Below are positions 41,690 to 52,514 of a stretch of 64,000 nucleotides of DNA, in pieces. Each line of letters begins with the position of its first letter. Position 1 is the first letter of the stretch. Origin of the DNA: Bremia lactucae. Taxonomy: Eukaryota; Oomycota; Peronosporomycetes; Peronosporales; Peronosporaceae. Made by a program: the position numbers and the translations under genes. The DNA lies in the NCBI RefSeq assembly GCF_004359215.1, contig NC_090614.1:3975591-4039590 (forward strand), given 5' to 3'. The notes below the pieces were generated by a model. That model had not been told where the DNA came from. It did no database searches and was given only the letters and a program-made list of their open reading frames with translations.

Positions 41690-43250
41690 CGCCCGGATTG
41701 CCGATTGCATCAAGCTTTGCTTGATATAGTCAAAGAAGCGCTGACAACCGGCATTCCATGACTAATTTACACTAATTTTTAACAAAAAAGAAATATGTCT
41801 GTAGTTTCGGCATAATTGCGGAAGTACTTATGTAAGAACGCCGCCAAGCTGAGGAACTTTCAAAGTCCCTTTTCATTGACTGAAATAGGCCAGTCGGTGA
41901 TCGTCTTGAAATTTCCAGGATCAGGCATAGGCATAGGCATACACTGTATTACCCACAATACACCCATATAGTGATATTCGCTTGCAGTAAATATACTCTT
42001 CTTGAGATTTGCAAAGCAACTTGTGATTACGCATAAGTGTAAGAGCTTTTCGAACGTGGGTACGATGTACTTCAACGTCCGACTTTCTCTTCATAGATCT
42101 GAGATGAAATAAGACGTCAAAAAATTAAATCGGTGGGAGATCCCGCACCGATCTCAACAGATTGGTAACACATCTGCTGAATGTTGCTGGGGCATTATGA
42201 AGCCCCTGTCGCAAGACTAGCCACTCTCATAGCATTCCGCTTGGGGCACCTACTGCTGTAAACGGGATATGCTGTTCACGCGCAAGGATCTTATAAAAGT
42301 CATCCATCAGATCCATTGACGATAAGATAGTACTCTTTGACATACCATCAATGATTACGTCTTTTTGTGGCACCGGCGTTTAATCCTGTGCCGCTGCAGC
42401 GTTTACTTTATTATACGCATGCGCAATTCGCCGCCTTCCTATTGTTTTACGAACACACAAGGTCGGAGAGCGATGTGGGGAGGTTTACTCCCTCACATAT
42501 CCCGCTGCTAAGCGATTAGCAAAGAATTTTTCGATCGCTAATACTAGTTTAAGAGACAATGGTCACTGCTTTATATCAGAGTATTTGGAACCTGAACTCA
42601 GGTCGATTCCGTGTCAAGTGCCTTTATCCTTTGGCAACTCGCACGGTACGGGAACATTCTTGAATTTGATTAAATCCTTATGTTAAGGTTTTGTCTTAAA
42701 AGACTCCTAGAATTGGGACGTAGAACATTCAATCCGAGTCTTCTCACCGAGGACACTTTCGTCTATCGATGGGCTGCCGAGGACCCGTTCGTTATCAGAA
42801 AGTACTATTGCCGACTAAATATCGACCACGAAGTTGTCATCTGTGACAAGTTAGCAGATCTGCTTGACTTCGCCACTACGCAGATCACACAAAAACCGTT
42901 TCGGGGTGTTCACAGGATTGTGGACGCTCCAAGACGTTCATCAGATGGTCATCTGATGAACGAGATGCAGGACCGTAACGGCTTCATGCTGCCAGTTCAA
43001 CATGTCTCGTACTTTCTGAGCCACGGTAATCCAAGGATGACATCAAATTTGTCATTTATATCTGGGACGATGAAATTATCATCGCACTGTTCACCCTCGT
43101 CGCTGACTGGTTATCAACTACATGTATCTTTCTGTTACGGATGAGCCTGTTGCTAGGCGCACTGTTATCCTCGTTAGAGGTACATCGCGCTTAATCGATT
43201 TGAGTCTGTGATCTTCTAGCGATTAACACTCCACAACCGACCACTATAAA
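41690..43250 (-). pseudogene. Protease, RT and RNase H start, decayed (minus)
   Basis: Protease C-terminal sequence and the following CSSDGHLMN-like spacer lie at about 42930-43200, and RT segments at 41840-42560 match the 59 kb copy in reverse orientation. The RT palm region near 42100-42350 contains several stops. Confidence 0.65.
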
Positions 43251-43506
43251 GTTTAAGTTAGTGAGGTTATTCTCATCACCTAGGGTAGTTCAACACAATT
43301 TTTGTGTGAGGAGCAACTTTTATCAAAACGCCTGCAAATTCTTTTGTCGTTGCTGGACCAGAAGGGCGCTTCGCACCTACTGACCCCGACGTCTTTTTGC
43401 GATCCGTCTTGCCGTGCGCTATTGCAACAGCTTCGGATCCTCCGCTGTTCCTAGCGGTAGGTCGATTGTTTCGCTCAGAAGGTTTAGGTACTGGGCGTGG
43501 AACATT

Positions 43507-44330
43507 TCACGTATAGGCGGAGTGGCCCGTCTTTTGACAGCGGTTGCATTTATGCAAACACTTGTTACGTGAAAAGCGAGGTTTCTCGCTCTTTATTTGC
43601 GAGAGATCCATAAGTCCTGGGCCTCCGTTTTCTTGTTGTCTCGGAGGGCGATAATCTTCAGAGTGGACGAAAGCCTGGTTCAGGCTAAAGTCCTCCTGTT
43701 CCACTGAAGAGATCGCTTGGTATAGTGTCTCTAGTTTAAGCCGGAACAGGTGAGTCTTGACAGGACTGTCTGCAAAACTTGATATAAACATAATTACTTG
43801 TGTTTGTTCATCTATCGGATGACTCACGATACAGCTTACTAGGCATCGTGTATGTTGGGCATAAGTGTGTAGATCACGCTTGCCCTGCTTCAAATCCAGG
43901 AGCTCGGCTCGAGCCCTGAATACGGCACATGGCGGCTCAAATGTTTGCCTCAGCTGGGTTTTTCGGGTCGACGCAGAAGCGTTTACCCATTAGCAGCACT
44001 TGCATGCTGCTATCTCGACAGCTCTAACTGTTGAGCACCCTGTTGTCTCAAAAACTCTGCGTGTTGAAAGCCTTGCTGGTGAAGTAAAATTATTTTTTCT
44101 TCGGCCTCGTCGAGTTCATATTGTATGAACTCGGTTATAGCCGCGTGTTGCTTATGGCTGGCCATCCAACCACCAAATTGTGCGCTCAATCGCTCTCCAT
44201 TCAAAGTCACTCAAATGAGTGAACATTTCACGCATTGTGTGATAGCCTTCTTGAGGGGCTTGGAAGATTCCTCAATCTTTATCCAACATGTACATGTTGG
44301 ATGGAATGTGCTTAGGCGGTTGGACTGACT
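43507..44330 (-). pseudogene. gag, family I (minus)
   Basis: N-terminal part (44010-44210): HKQHAAITEFIQYELDEAEE, then LLHQQGFQHAEFLRQQGAQQ, a Gln-rich helix. Then capsid/nucleocapsid (43507-43893): KQGKRDLHTYAQHTRCLVSC, VKTHLFRLKLETLYQAIS, and zinc knuckle CNRCQKTGHSAYT (last Cys replaced). A frameshift lies between. Confidence 0.78.
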
Positions 44331-44346
44331 ACGATGTGCTACCAGG

Positions 44347-44806
44347 TGTAGCGGGCCACCTTTTGCTAGTACTGATAACAGTACTAGTCAATCTAGACTT
44401 ATTACAGAGTACGTGGGTTGCCTCGATCACTTCAGTCTAAAGAATAATTTAAGTGCTTTAGACTAGGGAAAAGTAAAACTGTATGAATACATTAAGTTCC
44501 GTCGTGACGATCTTCTATCTACTCACTTTAATATATTAATAGCTTACTATGCAATGCGCCTCCTCGCGCGACGCTTAATCGTGTCTTGTAACGATTGGCG
44601 GGTTAGTTTATTATATTTTGCTCAACCAATCAATTGATTAATGTTTAATTGCGTCAATATTATCAAATTTAATAATAGTGGAACTATCAAATCAAAATTA
44701 ATAAAGTATATTAATCTTGTACATATTTTTCATTTCCTCTCATATAAAATAAATTACCTGTTCCTCTTGCAGAAATAATATTTATGTAACGGTACACCCC
44801 GTTTCA
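44347..44806 (-). repeat. 5' LTR, family I (minus)
   Basis: The reverse complement starts TGAAACGGGGTGTACCGTTA and ends AAAAGGTGGCCCGCTACA, with the AGTACTGTTATCAGTACT hairpin near the end. It heads the minus-strand element. Confidence 0.8.
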
Positions 44807-45059
44807 GTAACCTGGCTTAGTCGCCTTTTAAAAGTGAAGACTTTGTCGAAGAAAAATGCGAACGATACATTTATTTGACCTTTGGGCGGAATGAGAAGCT
44901 CCACGACCATATGTCGTCGCTGATGCCCTTACGCGCCGGCCCGATGTTGAGCCGGCTGCACAAAACAACTGTGAGCATGAGCTCACTTTGCAACAATAAT
45001 TGTTCCGTCGTCAACATTACGTGACGACGTTAGAAGAGCCTATCTAGAAGATAAGCTCT

Positions 45060-45690
45060 AAAAGAGTTGATGGGTTACCTTTAAAGTACGTCACAAAAGT
45101 TCTTTAAAGAATCGTCGAAAATGCATCGATCGACAACGGATCGATAAAATAAGCACTGGTTTACTGAATGACACAGTCATTTCTGGCGACACACCTAGTG
45201 TCGTCATACCCGCCGATAATAATTCAGTGCCACGATGCACCAATAAGCGGGAATCATGGACGTGAGAAGTTCCTCACACTAAACGACTTCTACTGCCCAC
45301 GCCAGTTTATACGGATCTCACATTACTGCAAACGCAATGAGCTCACCGCACCTCTCGCCTAGAAGTGCAAGATGGCAGCATACGTGCTTGCGAAATTTGT
45401 CACCGGATGAAGCACAGTGCTTCATTCCGTGCTACGCTACAACCGCTTTTTGTTCCGGTGGGTGTTGGTAGTTCGCATCGATGGACTTTGTCTTGAAGAC
45501 GATCACAAAATTATTGAAACCGTGCAGAAATTATCCTCGAGGAGATACTTCGCGGATACGTCCACTAGTCTGGAAATGGATCGTATTCTTGCCAATGACA
45601 TAATTTTCTGCCTTCATCAATTCGGTGCATGTATCAACAAAGCACACCCCGTTATTCGTGAATAGCTTGTACCATCCACGTTTACACACG
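45060..45690 (+). pseudogene. Integrase fragments, decayed
   Basis: Pieces such as QCHDAPISGNHGREKFLTLN (zinc finger start, about 45223-45290) and RRYFADTSTSLEMDRILAND (about 45540-45600). The catalytic core between is largely deleted. Confidence 0.6.
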
Positions 45691-46570
45691 CATTGCTTGA
45701 GAGTGACTCTTATCCAAGGAAAGGTAGGGACACGCTCGAGCAAAGAACAATTTAGCTTCTTTTTTCACGCATTGACTCAACAGTCGCTGCGAAGGATATC
45801 AATGTTAATTTAATAGAATTGGATAGGACAAACTCATAATAGCGATACGGCTATAGCTGACTTTACTAACAATGATGCTGATACACCAACATCGAAAACA
45901 ATAAAATTATCGAGAACAATAATGCTCTCACTAATGACGAGCGTGACATCTCCGCAGTACGCACCAGTCGCACTGAAGACAAAAACAAAACCGAGTCAGC
46001 AGGAGGAGAATTTCCTGCTGGCTAGGAAAGCAGTGGTTCGTTCCGTCCAGGTTTTCATCGCTGATGCGGTGGACCAACAGAAGCGGAACTCTACAAAAAA
46101 AGAAGAGCATACATACTTTCATTCAATGTTTATGATCTTGTTCTACATTCTACAACAAACCTTCCAAAACATGTAGTGACGAATGCGGGCAGAAATATTT
46201 TCCTGCTCAGGTATATCGGCCCGTTTCGTGTACTGCACTGCCAAGGCAATGCGTACACGATCGAGCTGCTTCGCAGAATGCGTACGCATCATACGCTTTA
46301 TAGCGGGCGGTTCCGAACCACAACGAAACGGTCTGAGGCGTCTGCCAAAGCCTGATAGTCCCGAGCCAAAGCATAATAGTCTCAGGACAGAGTAATATTC
46401 TCACGAGCCAGACGTTCCGCTGATTATCCAAGAATGAAATCTTTTGACGAGGTGTTGCCAGCTCGTACTGAAGGGACTAGTGTGTCCGTTCTTTCACCAG
46501 TTTTAAATTGCAACTTGCGCACAGTTTTTAGCTGGTCACGAGAAATATTGCCGACCATCACCTCAAACTC

Positions 46571-46880
46571 GTGACTGCGGGATCACTCGGATTCAATGTC
46601 GTCCCGTTAATAATGGAGGACGTGATCCAAGTCACGGATTTGACTCATATTCGGCGAACGAGGCGTTCTCCTCCACATTCATTGACGGATTCGAGTGGTG
46701 AAAAGCATTTCTTTGCTGAACGCTTAACAAACCACCGTAAAGTGAAAGGGGTTCAAAATTGTTATCTCTTTCGTTTGCGAGGGTACCCACCCTCGCATGA
46801 TAGTTAGGAGCCTCATTCCCAACTGACGTTGGACATTCCTGGTCTCGTTCGACGGTACGACGAGTCCCATCCTCCTCGAC
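46571..46880 (+). pseudogene. Chromodomain, family I
   Basis: EKHFFAERLTNHRKVKGVQN and CYLFRLRGYPPSHDS lie in an open frame ending at a stop at 46805-46807. Downstream WSRS-like and RRYDESHP sequence continues in other frames. Confidence 0.7.
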
Positions 46881-46999
46881 AGAGAGTTCATCAGAGAACG
46901 AGCACTCTCCGCGCTCGTAAAAGGATGAAAGATTTTCAATCGCTACGCGCACCTCTCAAGAGACTTGCGTCATTCAATAAGGGTCTTTACGGGATATAT

Positions 47000-47840
47000 A
47001 TCCTTAAAAGGCATAACCTGCAACCTTAAAACAGCATGGGCATGAGTTCCCTTCCCACGAGAGGCAAAATATCCCAGCCTTTTTAGACAAACGGTACAGC
47101 TTGTAGCGTGCACCGACTACGGTCCGTATTTTGAATTGGTCACGGAAAGCATCCAATTTGTCAAGCCAGGCCTCGCGGCCTATGCTTTGCACATTCTGTA
47201 CGAATGCTTCCCAAGCTTGGAAGAAGGAGTAACATCATTTGCCCTTTTACCTATGAACAATCGATGCCATAAAAGGCATCAATGAAAAAAAAATTCCGTT
47301 TCGTCCTTTCCAGGCTTGTGGATCCTGGATGAGCTGAATAGCGGAACACGATACCGATCGTTGGTCATACTAGACCAACGAGTAAGGTTGCCCTCAAAGG
47401 GCAACCTAGTATTCTTTTGGGAGCAAACCGCCAAACATTGCGGTCCCTCTCCCGTTGACTTATGTTAACATTAACGCTAGCATTACTCTCGGAGAGATCC
47501 TTAAAATCACTTCGTCCCTGGTGATGCATACTGACATCACCAGAGTCATCATCGTCCATGGAGTCATCACAAGATGAATCCGCACAAAAGGGAAGACGAG
47601 GTATTAAACAACTTCCTCACCACCTATTTGGTTGTCAGAACCCGTTGGTTTAACAGACGTGGCCCGAGTTGATCCGGAAGCCTTACCAGTTGCCACCCAG
47701 TCGGAAAATGTCGCCGACTCAGCCCAGCTACAATAGGAGTAAATGTGACTTGTCGCAGTCACCTGTAATGTGGTAGCAGGTGAATTAGGACTACAGGTGG
47801 GCACTTCGTAATGCGGCCACGCTCTACTTAGACACACACC
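47000..47840 (-). pseudogene. Antisense ORF (aORF-I), diverged subtype
   Basis: The best kept block, minus strand 47004-47220, reads AWEAFVQNVQSIGREAWLDK, RTVVGARYKLYRLSKKAG and CLSWEGNSCPCC. It aligns with RNVKDIGREAWLQRL, GARYKLHRLSCEAG and CLTWGDPCPCC in the 2.4 kb copy. Many codon differences are synonymous on the minus strand (GTC/GTG, ATT/ATA, GGA/GGC, GAA/GAG). Upstream parts at 47365-47559 and 47604-47837 lie in other frames. Confidence 0.62.
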
Positions 47841-47894
47841 CTAGCGCAGCGAGGAAGCGGTTTAACCAGCTTCTCTTGCGTGCAGTCAAATAGT

Positions 47895-48298
47895 TGTGGT
47901 GGGCGCATTAGTGACCTCACCCAACACACGAAGTACTCTGGTTAAGTGTCGTCACGAGAGCGGTAATTCGGCTCCTCGTGCGCACTTACCAAGTAGGAAG
48001 TAGTTTCAAACCGATTTATATTTAATCGTGTTAGATATAAATACCTTTATTTACAATCAAAATGTAATCTCTATAGATAACACTCAATATGTATTGCGAG
48101 CGTGTCTTTCTAGCTTCCTCGCGTAACGGATGACGCTGGGCGTCATCCCTCCTAATGTGAATGCACCCATGTGCATCACATACACAAGGGTTGGTCACAA
48201 ATGTGCACCACACCCGAGTGTTGGGTCTAATTACTATAATTTAGTAATTGACTATCCCCTTAAGTACACCAAGTGTACTTAACGGGGACTGTGTAACA
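47895..48298 (-). repeat. LTR of another family (minus), ends uncertain
   Basis: The reverse complement begins TGTTACACAGTCCCCGTTAA and continues AT-rich with an AATAAAGG motif. It contains perfect hairpins at 48260-48282 (10-bp stem) and 48128-48148 (9-bp stem). It resembles neither family I nor II. A TGTAACGGGCTAAAG stretch just outside (to 48322) may belong to it. The lower-coordinate boundary is a guess. Confidence 0.45.
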
Positions 48299-48322
48299 TT
48301 ACGGCAACTTTAGCCCGTTACA

Positions 48323-49320
48323 AAGCCTGCTCTAGTGAATAAAATATTAAAAGTGGTGGAACCGCCTTCTTCATTTATCTTGGCGCAGATTATCCCCTTG
48401 CGATAGTAGCGTTGTGGTCACAACGAGTTTTGCCAATAATTGTTGGAATCTCGCAGCAAGGTTTTGTGCAAGAGCGACAAAATTTAAAACTTGTCAAGAT
48501 GATGTTATGTCAACTGGCCACACTTTAACACAAAGGTGAATTACCGGTTCAAACAGTCGTTTGATTATTTTACCAGACTTCCGCAAAGCGTACGACACTG
48601 AAAAATAAAATTTCTGCATGCATTTTTGCGATGTTTGGGATTTGACAAGCATTATGTTAAATTAAGTTAACAGTTTCATATGGGGACGAAGGTGGCGTTT
48701 CACGTCCACGGCGTGACTTCGGCCCCGGTCCTAGTTGTTTTCGGTATACACCAGGGCTTCTCTAGCCTCTCTCCTTTCTCTGATAGCTATGGAGCGGCTT
48801 GGTTTGGCGATTCAGCAATCCATCAAGGTGCACGGAACACTCGTACGTGGAAGCTCCCATGGCACCATTTCTAGACACGGCTGGCCAGATGACCCCGGCG
48901 ATGCAACAGGTCATTGGCTTTGGGGAGTTGTCTGCTCTCCAAGTCCAGCCAGCGAAAATAATGAATTGACATCTTTCAATAGCACCATTCGACTGCAAGC
49001 CTTCTCCATAATGCGAAATGATCCCTTGCCCACAACTTGCATTGGCTTATATTGCCAGCGAACATTGAAGAGAGCAGACGCCGTAATCACTTTGCGATAA
49101 ACTTTGCTTCTCTGCTTCAAGAAGCAGCTTATTGGTGTGAGGTCGATGACTAAGTCCTCGCGAACTCGACTGTTTATCCAGACGGTCTTACTCTATCGGA
49201 GGAAATTATCCTTCAGCGCCAACAGTATGGTTCGAGTGCAACATTGTCGAGCGCCGGTGATTACTAACCGGCAGCGACGTCGGATTCGGCGAGGTTAGAA
49301 GAGGATGTGAAAGTAGGACT
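48323..49320. other. Unassigned sequence with short open frames
   Basis: About 1 kb. Open frames at 48680-48874 and 48735-49100 (plus) and 48911-49120 (minus) overlap one another and show no recognisable domain. No LTR similarity was seen. Confidence 0.4.
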
Positions 49321-49324
49321 TAGT

Positions 49325-49675
49325 AAAGAGTAAATATTATTCCTTTATAAGAGAAAATAAAAAAGTATAAAATTTATATTGTTAATTAAGTTTGACCTGA
49401 TAGTTTCAACATTGCCATATTTAGATTACAATAAGGCAGTGGATAGAAGATCGTTACGACAGGAAGACTTAATATAAGAACACAGTATCTCTTTTTTCTC
49501 TTTACATTAATCAACCAATCAACAGAACTGTTTTTTTTGCTGCTTCAATATAATAAAATGTGGTAATATTGGAAATGTAAAGTGAAAATTCTTAGAATAT
49601 ACGAATTTCACACTTCTTTATTTATTTTCCTTTTCTAAGAAATAATAATTTTATTATTTCTTACCGCGTCACAAA
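49325..49675. repeat. Two family I LTR fragments in inverted orientation
   Basis: 49325-49505 has plus-strand LTR motifs (ATTATTCCTTTATAAGAG; GTGGATAGAAGATCGTTACG). 49550-49675 has minus-strand motifs (GGTAATATTGGAAATG; TTTCCTTTTCTAAGAAAT). Both are 5' to middle LTR segments. Confidence 0.55.
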
Positions 49676-50204
49676 GTCTTATCGTATGAGAAGCAATTCA
49701 CCGCAGGACAAAGGTTTGGCACAACTACACATGTGTATTTTATCAGCTAAATTTAGAGCCAACCACCGAATGAGCGAATTTAATCGATGATTCGCGACAT
49801 GTCCAGCCTATAAATATATAAAAAGCGTCTTTTATTGCAAAACAGATAATTGTTGCTCATGATGACCAGTGCTGCACATCCGGCTTCTTATGGCGTTTTG
49901 CTGTAAACATTGATAACACACAAAAATAGAGACTTGGGAATGTTCGAGTTGCGTATCTACTAAGACCTGAACTGAACTTTCTTGAGCTCACGAACGCATA
50001 CACGTCGATTTGACACGCTGAATAATATCATGTGTTTTCTCTAGAGAAGACCAGGTCATAAGCATTAGTGTTCATCGGGTGAGCCCGTAAAACAATAAAA
50101 TGAATCAGACAACATCCTAAAATAGGAAAATGCCAAGTCGTTTCATGATTGCGGGCACTTTCAACCATTTTTTATTACGCGGCAAGGTGTGAACGATATA
50201 GGTC
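49676..50204. other. Intergenic, no gene recognised
   Basis: AT-rich upstream region of the next gene. Nothing else identified. Confidence 0.4.
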
Positions 50205-50624
50205 ATGCATGAGTCATACTTTCATTTGCCTCGTCGTCGCCACTCCACATTCACAATGAACCAACGCATATCATCATCCTCGATCTGCGGACCCATGAAT
50301 CGTCGACATTCACTGGTCGAAGGCTACAAGCTCCACCTCCTGGCTACAATGATTGATAAGGTACCCGTTCCTAGTAGATCAAAAAGTGAGGACGGCCAAG
50401 AGTGCACGAAGCTGGTGACCGAGATGATGGCACAACGCCTTAGGTCCAGCTTCCAAACTTCCCAGGGGGTCCAGTTTGAAGACAAACATTACAAGCACCA
50501 GATGAAGCTCTACAGTCTCATAGCGCTCGCAGCAGATCCCTATACTTCTACAATCAATGCTCGGATAGCTCAGAAGGCGCTTAAGTACCGCAATAAGTCC
50601 TATTGTAAAAAGGGCTGGAAGTAG
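50205..50624 (+). CDS. Hypothetical protein, paralogue 1 of a small basic family
   Basis: 139 aa if the first ATG is used; a second ATG at codon 18 (MNQRISSSS) or codon 31 (MNRRHSLVEGYKL) fits the paralogue's start better. I do not recognise the family. It aligns with the product of 52179-52514 over most of its length: RRHSLVEGYKLHLLAT with RRRSLSESYKLNHGAT, QGVQFEDKHYKHQMKLYSLI with QGVVFKCQKYQSRVNSLVAL, and AQKALKYRNK with AKKALRYRKV. RRHS could be a basophilic kinase site. No signal peptide or membrane helix. It is convergent with the CCDC43-like gene. Confidence 0.6.
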   Translation: MHESYFHLPRRRHSTFTMNQRISSSSICGPMNRRHSLVEGYKLHLLATMIDKVPVPSRSKSEDGQECTKLVTEMMAQRLRSSFQTSQGVQFEDKHYKHQMKLYSLIALAADPYTSTINARIAQKALKYRNKSYCKKGWK

Positions 50625-50736
50625 CCCGTTGATTGGCTGGAAACAGCCTCTTATTACCGTTGTAATATCGTGTCATTTTGAGCGTAGAATTTTAAAAGTG
50701 TTGATTTAACCAGAGAAATAAACAATTTGTATTGTT

Positions 50737-51423
50737 TTAACCACAGCCACGTTGTTTTTCTTTCTTCATCGTCCTCTTCTTGGTCTTATCCTTCCGTGCC
50801 TTGTCTTTGGCCAACAGCTCTTTCTCGTACTTGACTTTCTTGTCGTGCTCGGTCTTCATCTTCTCCCTCATGGAATTCTGTGCCTGCTGCACCCTCTGTC
50901 TATTAGTATTGACAGGACCGACGTCCTCAGTGGCCACTTCACTGCCCTTTATCTTCACGATATTGCCCAATTCGTCAAACTCGGACATGACTGTGAAGCC
51001 GTATTCATTAATGAGATGCTCGCGGGACATGAGTTCCTCACGCGTCATCTTCTTGAGGCGATCAGCCACCTTTTGCTTTTCGTAAATGGCTGCCTCCTTA
51101 GCTTCCTGAAGCTGCTTGTCTCGTATCTGCACATCCTTCATCTGCTTTTCAATTATCTTCAGTTCAGCCTCCACTTGGAATTGCTGTTGCTCGTCCTGAA
51201 GCAGCTTCAGGGCGTCCTGGGTCATCTTCGCCTCATCCAGCACGTCAGCTAGCACACTTTCGGTCACGAGCCCATCCGCAGCGCCTGAAAATACAGCGAC
51301 TACGCTGCTGACGCGCTCCGATACGTCCAGATCTTCATCTCGCAGAAGACCAAGCGCGTACTCTACATAGACGGAGGCATCGAGGTGAAGGATCGACACT
51401 TTGTCCCGCACATAAGCCTCCAT
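50737..51423 (-). CDS. CCDC43-like coiled-coil protein
   Basis: 228 aa, single exon, ATG at 51423. The N-terminal globular part (VSILHLDASVYVEYALGLLR through SGAADGLVTESVLADVLDEA) has the helix pattern of CCDC43 (coiled-coil domain containing 43). A long charged coiled coil (about 80-140) follows, and the tail is very Lys-rich (KARKDKTKKRTMKKEKQRG). Length matches CCDC43 (about 220). Its molecular role is not established. The assignment rests on N-terminal pattern, length and tail and could be tested by a profile search. Confidence 0.72.
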   Translation of the reverse strand: MEAYVRDKVSILHLDASVYVEYALGLLRDEDLDVSERVSSVVAVFSGAADGLVTESVLADVLDEAKMTQDALKLLQDEQQQFQVEAELKIIEKQMKDVQIRDKQLQEAKEAAIYEKQKVADRLKKMTREELMSREHLINEYGFTVMSEFDELGNIVKIKGSEVATEDVGPVNTNRQRVQQAQNSMREKMKTEHDKKVKYEKELLAKDKARKDKTKKRTMKKEKQRGCG

Positions 51424-52178
51424 ATGTAGGAATCGTGTGGTTTACACGTGTTCGGGTGCCGCACATCCGATACTGACCACTGCTTGATACCTCGCGAACT
51501 GGTGTAAATGAAAATATATCACTTAAAACAGGGTATCTATCCTCTGTCCCGTCTTAAGAATATTTTCTTAGCATACGCGTCATATCGAACGAATAAGGTG
51601 GCAGCAAACGAAGCATAAGAAAATCTACAAGATTCCGAAGCATCTGAGCGCTTTCTTGCTAAAGACTTTTTAAATTTGCAGTGCGCGACATGAAGACTTT
51701 CCGTGGACATGGAAGTGTTTCGAAGCGACGGGAACGCTAACTGTGCAGCACTTCGATACAGATGCCCTCCCACGAAGTATAGCACATTGTTGTAGCATTG
51801 TCACTTGTACCCCCATTCCCCGAGCGAGGAAGACTCTCTGGTCTGATTTACTCAATAAATACGTGGATAATTAGCCCAGTGTTTTATGGTCGAGCATTGA
51901 ATAGTCACAGACAGGATACAAAACTCGGACAGAGACGTGACATGATACAAGTTGAAAAGTAGGACTGTAAGATCGTGATACAAACGACAAGAGAAGATTC
52001 TTGAGTAAAAGTCAGCTCGACAACCGCAATAAATCCCGGCAACAAAGCAGAAGAGCTAACTTTGTGTTTAGACTACATGTATTATATTACTACGAGGTAG
52101 ACAACATTAAATTGCCGCGTTGCGTTGTTCTCGGGGCTTCTTTATACACAGCCGCAGCGTGGCCTCCCCCGTCTCTTC
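51424..52178. other. Intergenic
   Basis: The upstream region of the CCDC43-like gene and the downstream region of the next. A short minus frame at 51537-51785 starts with GTG and has no domain. Confidence 0.4.
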
Positions 52179-52514
52179 TCATACCATTAAGCAGTGGCGT
52201 TCTACCACTTTGCGATACCGCAACGCCTTCTTGGCGAGCAATACATTGCTCTGTGAGCTTGACGAGGTTGTAGCCAGAGCCACGAGGCTGTTGACCCGGG
52301 ACTGGTATTTTTGGCACTTAAACACGACGCCTTGTGCCGTGCAAATAAAGCCTTCGGATTTGTAGCACTTCTCTAGCGCTGCAAGATTGCTATTGTCATG
52401 GCGTACGCCATGAGGCAGGTAACTGCCAACAGAAGTCTCGTGGTGGACAGTGGCCCCGTGATTGAGTTTGTAGCTCTCGGAAAGTGAGCGACGGCGCGAG
52501 TTGAGCGATGACAT
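52179..52514 (-). CDS. Hypothetical protein, paralogue 2 of a small basic family
   Basis: 111 aa, ATG at 52514. It aligns with the product of 50205-50624 (about one third identical by eye, same motif order): RRRSLSESYKL, ATVHHETSVGS, TAQGVVFKCQKY, SLVALATTSS and AKKALRYRKV. Both contain the RRxSL motif near the N-terminus, and the two genes flank the CCDC43-like gene, pointing to an old local duplication with inversion. Function unknown. Confidence 0.6.
   Translation of the reverse strand: MSSLNSRRRSLSESYKLNHGATVHHETSVGSYLPHGVRHDNSNLAALEKCYKSEGFICTAQGVVFKCQKYQSRVNSLVALATTSSSSQSNVLLAKKALRYRKVVERHCLMV

Larger units (their letters stand above)
41668..44806 (-). mobile_element. Family I chromovirus, 5' half (minus)
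   Basis: Reading down from 44806: 5' LTR, PBS-like site (TGGTAGCACATCGTAGTCC at about 44325-44343), gag, protease, RT and the first residues of RNase H (WNA..QRFFDYIKQSLMQS-like, about 41690-41760). It ends at about 41668. Integrase and the 3' end are missing. Confidence 0.82.
44881..47890 (+). mobile_element. Family I chromovirus, 3' half
   Basis: Starts within the end of RNase H (VVADALTRRPDVEPAAQ-like, about 44910-44960). It carries decayed integrase, a chromodomain and an antisense ORF, and ends against an unrelated LTR near 47.9 kb. Its own 3' LTR is not present. It is close in sequence to the 20.4-29.3 kb copy. Confidence 0.75.

Noticed and set aside
48680..49120. Open frames of 64-121 codons on both strands
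   Set aside because: They overlap one another, have no known motif, and lie between LTR fragments.
50752..51252. 166-codon plus-strand hydrophobic frame opposite the CCDC43-like gene
   Set aside because: Leu-rich shadow created by Lys/Glu-rich codons of the real gene on the minus strand.
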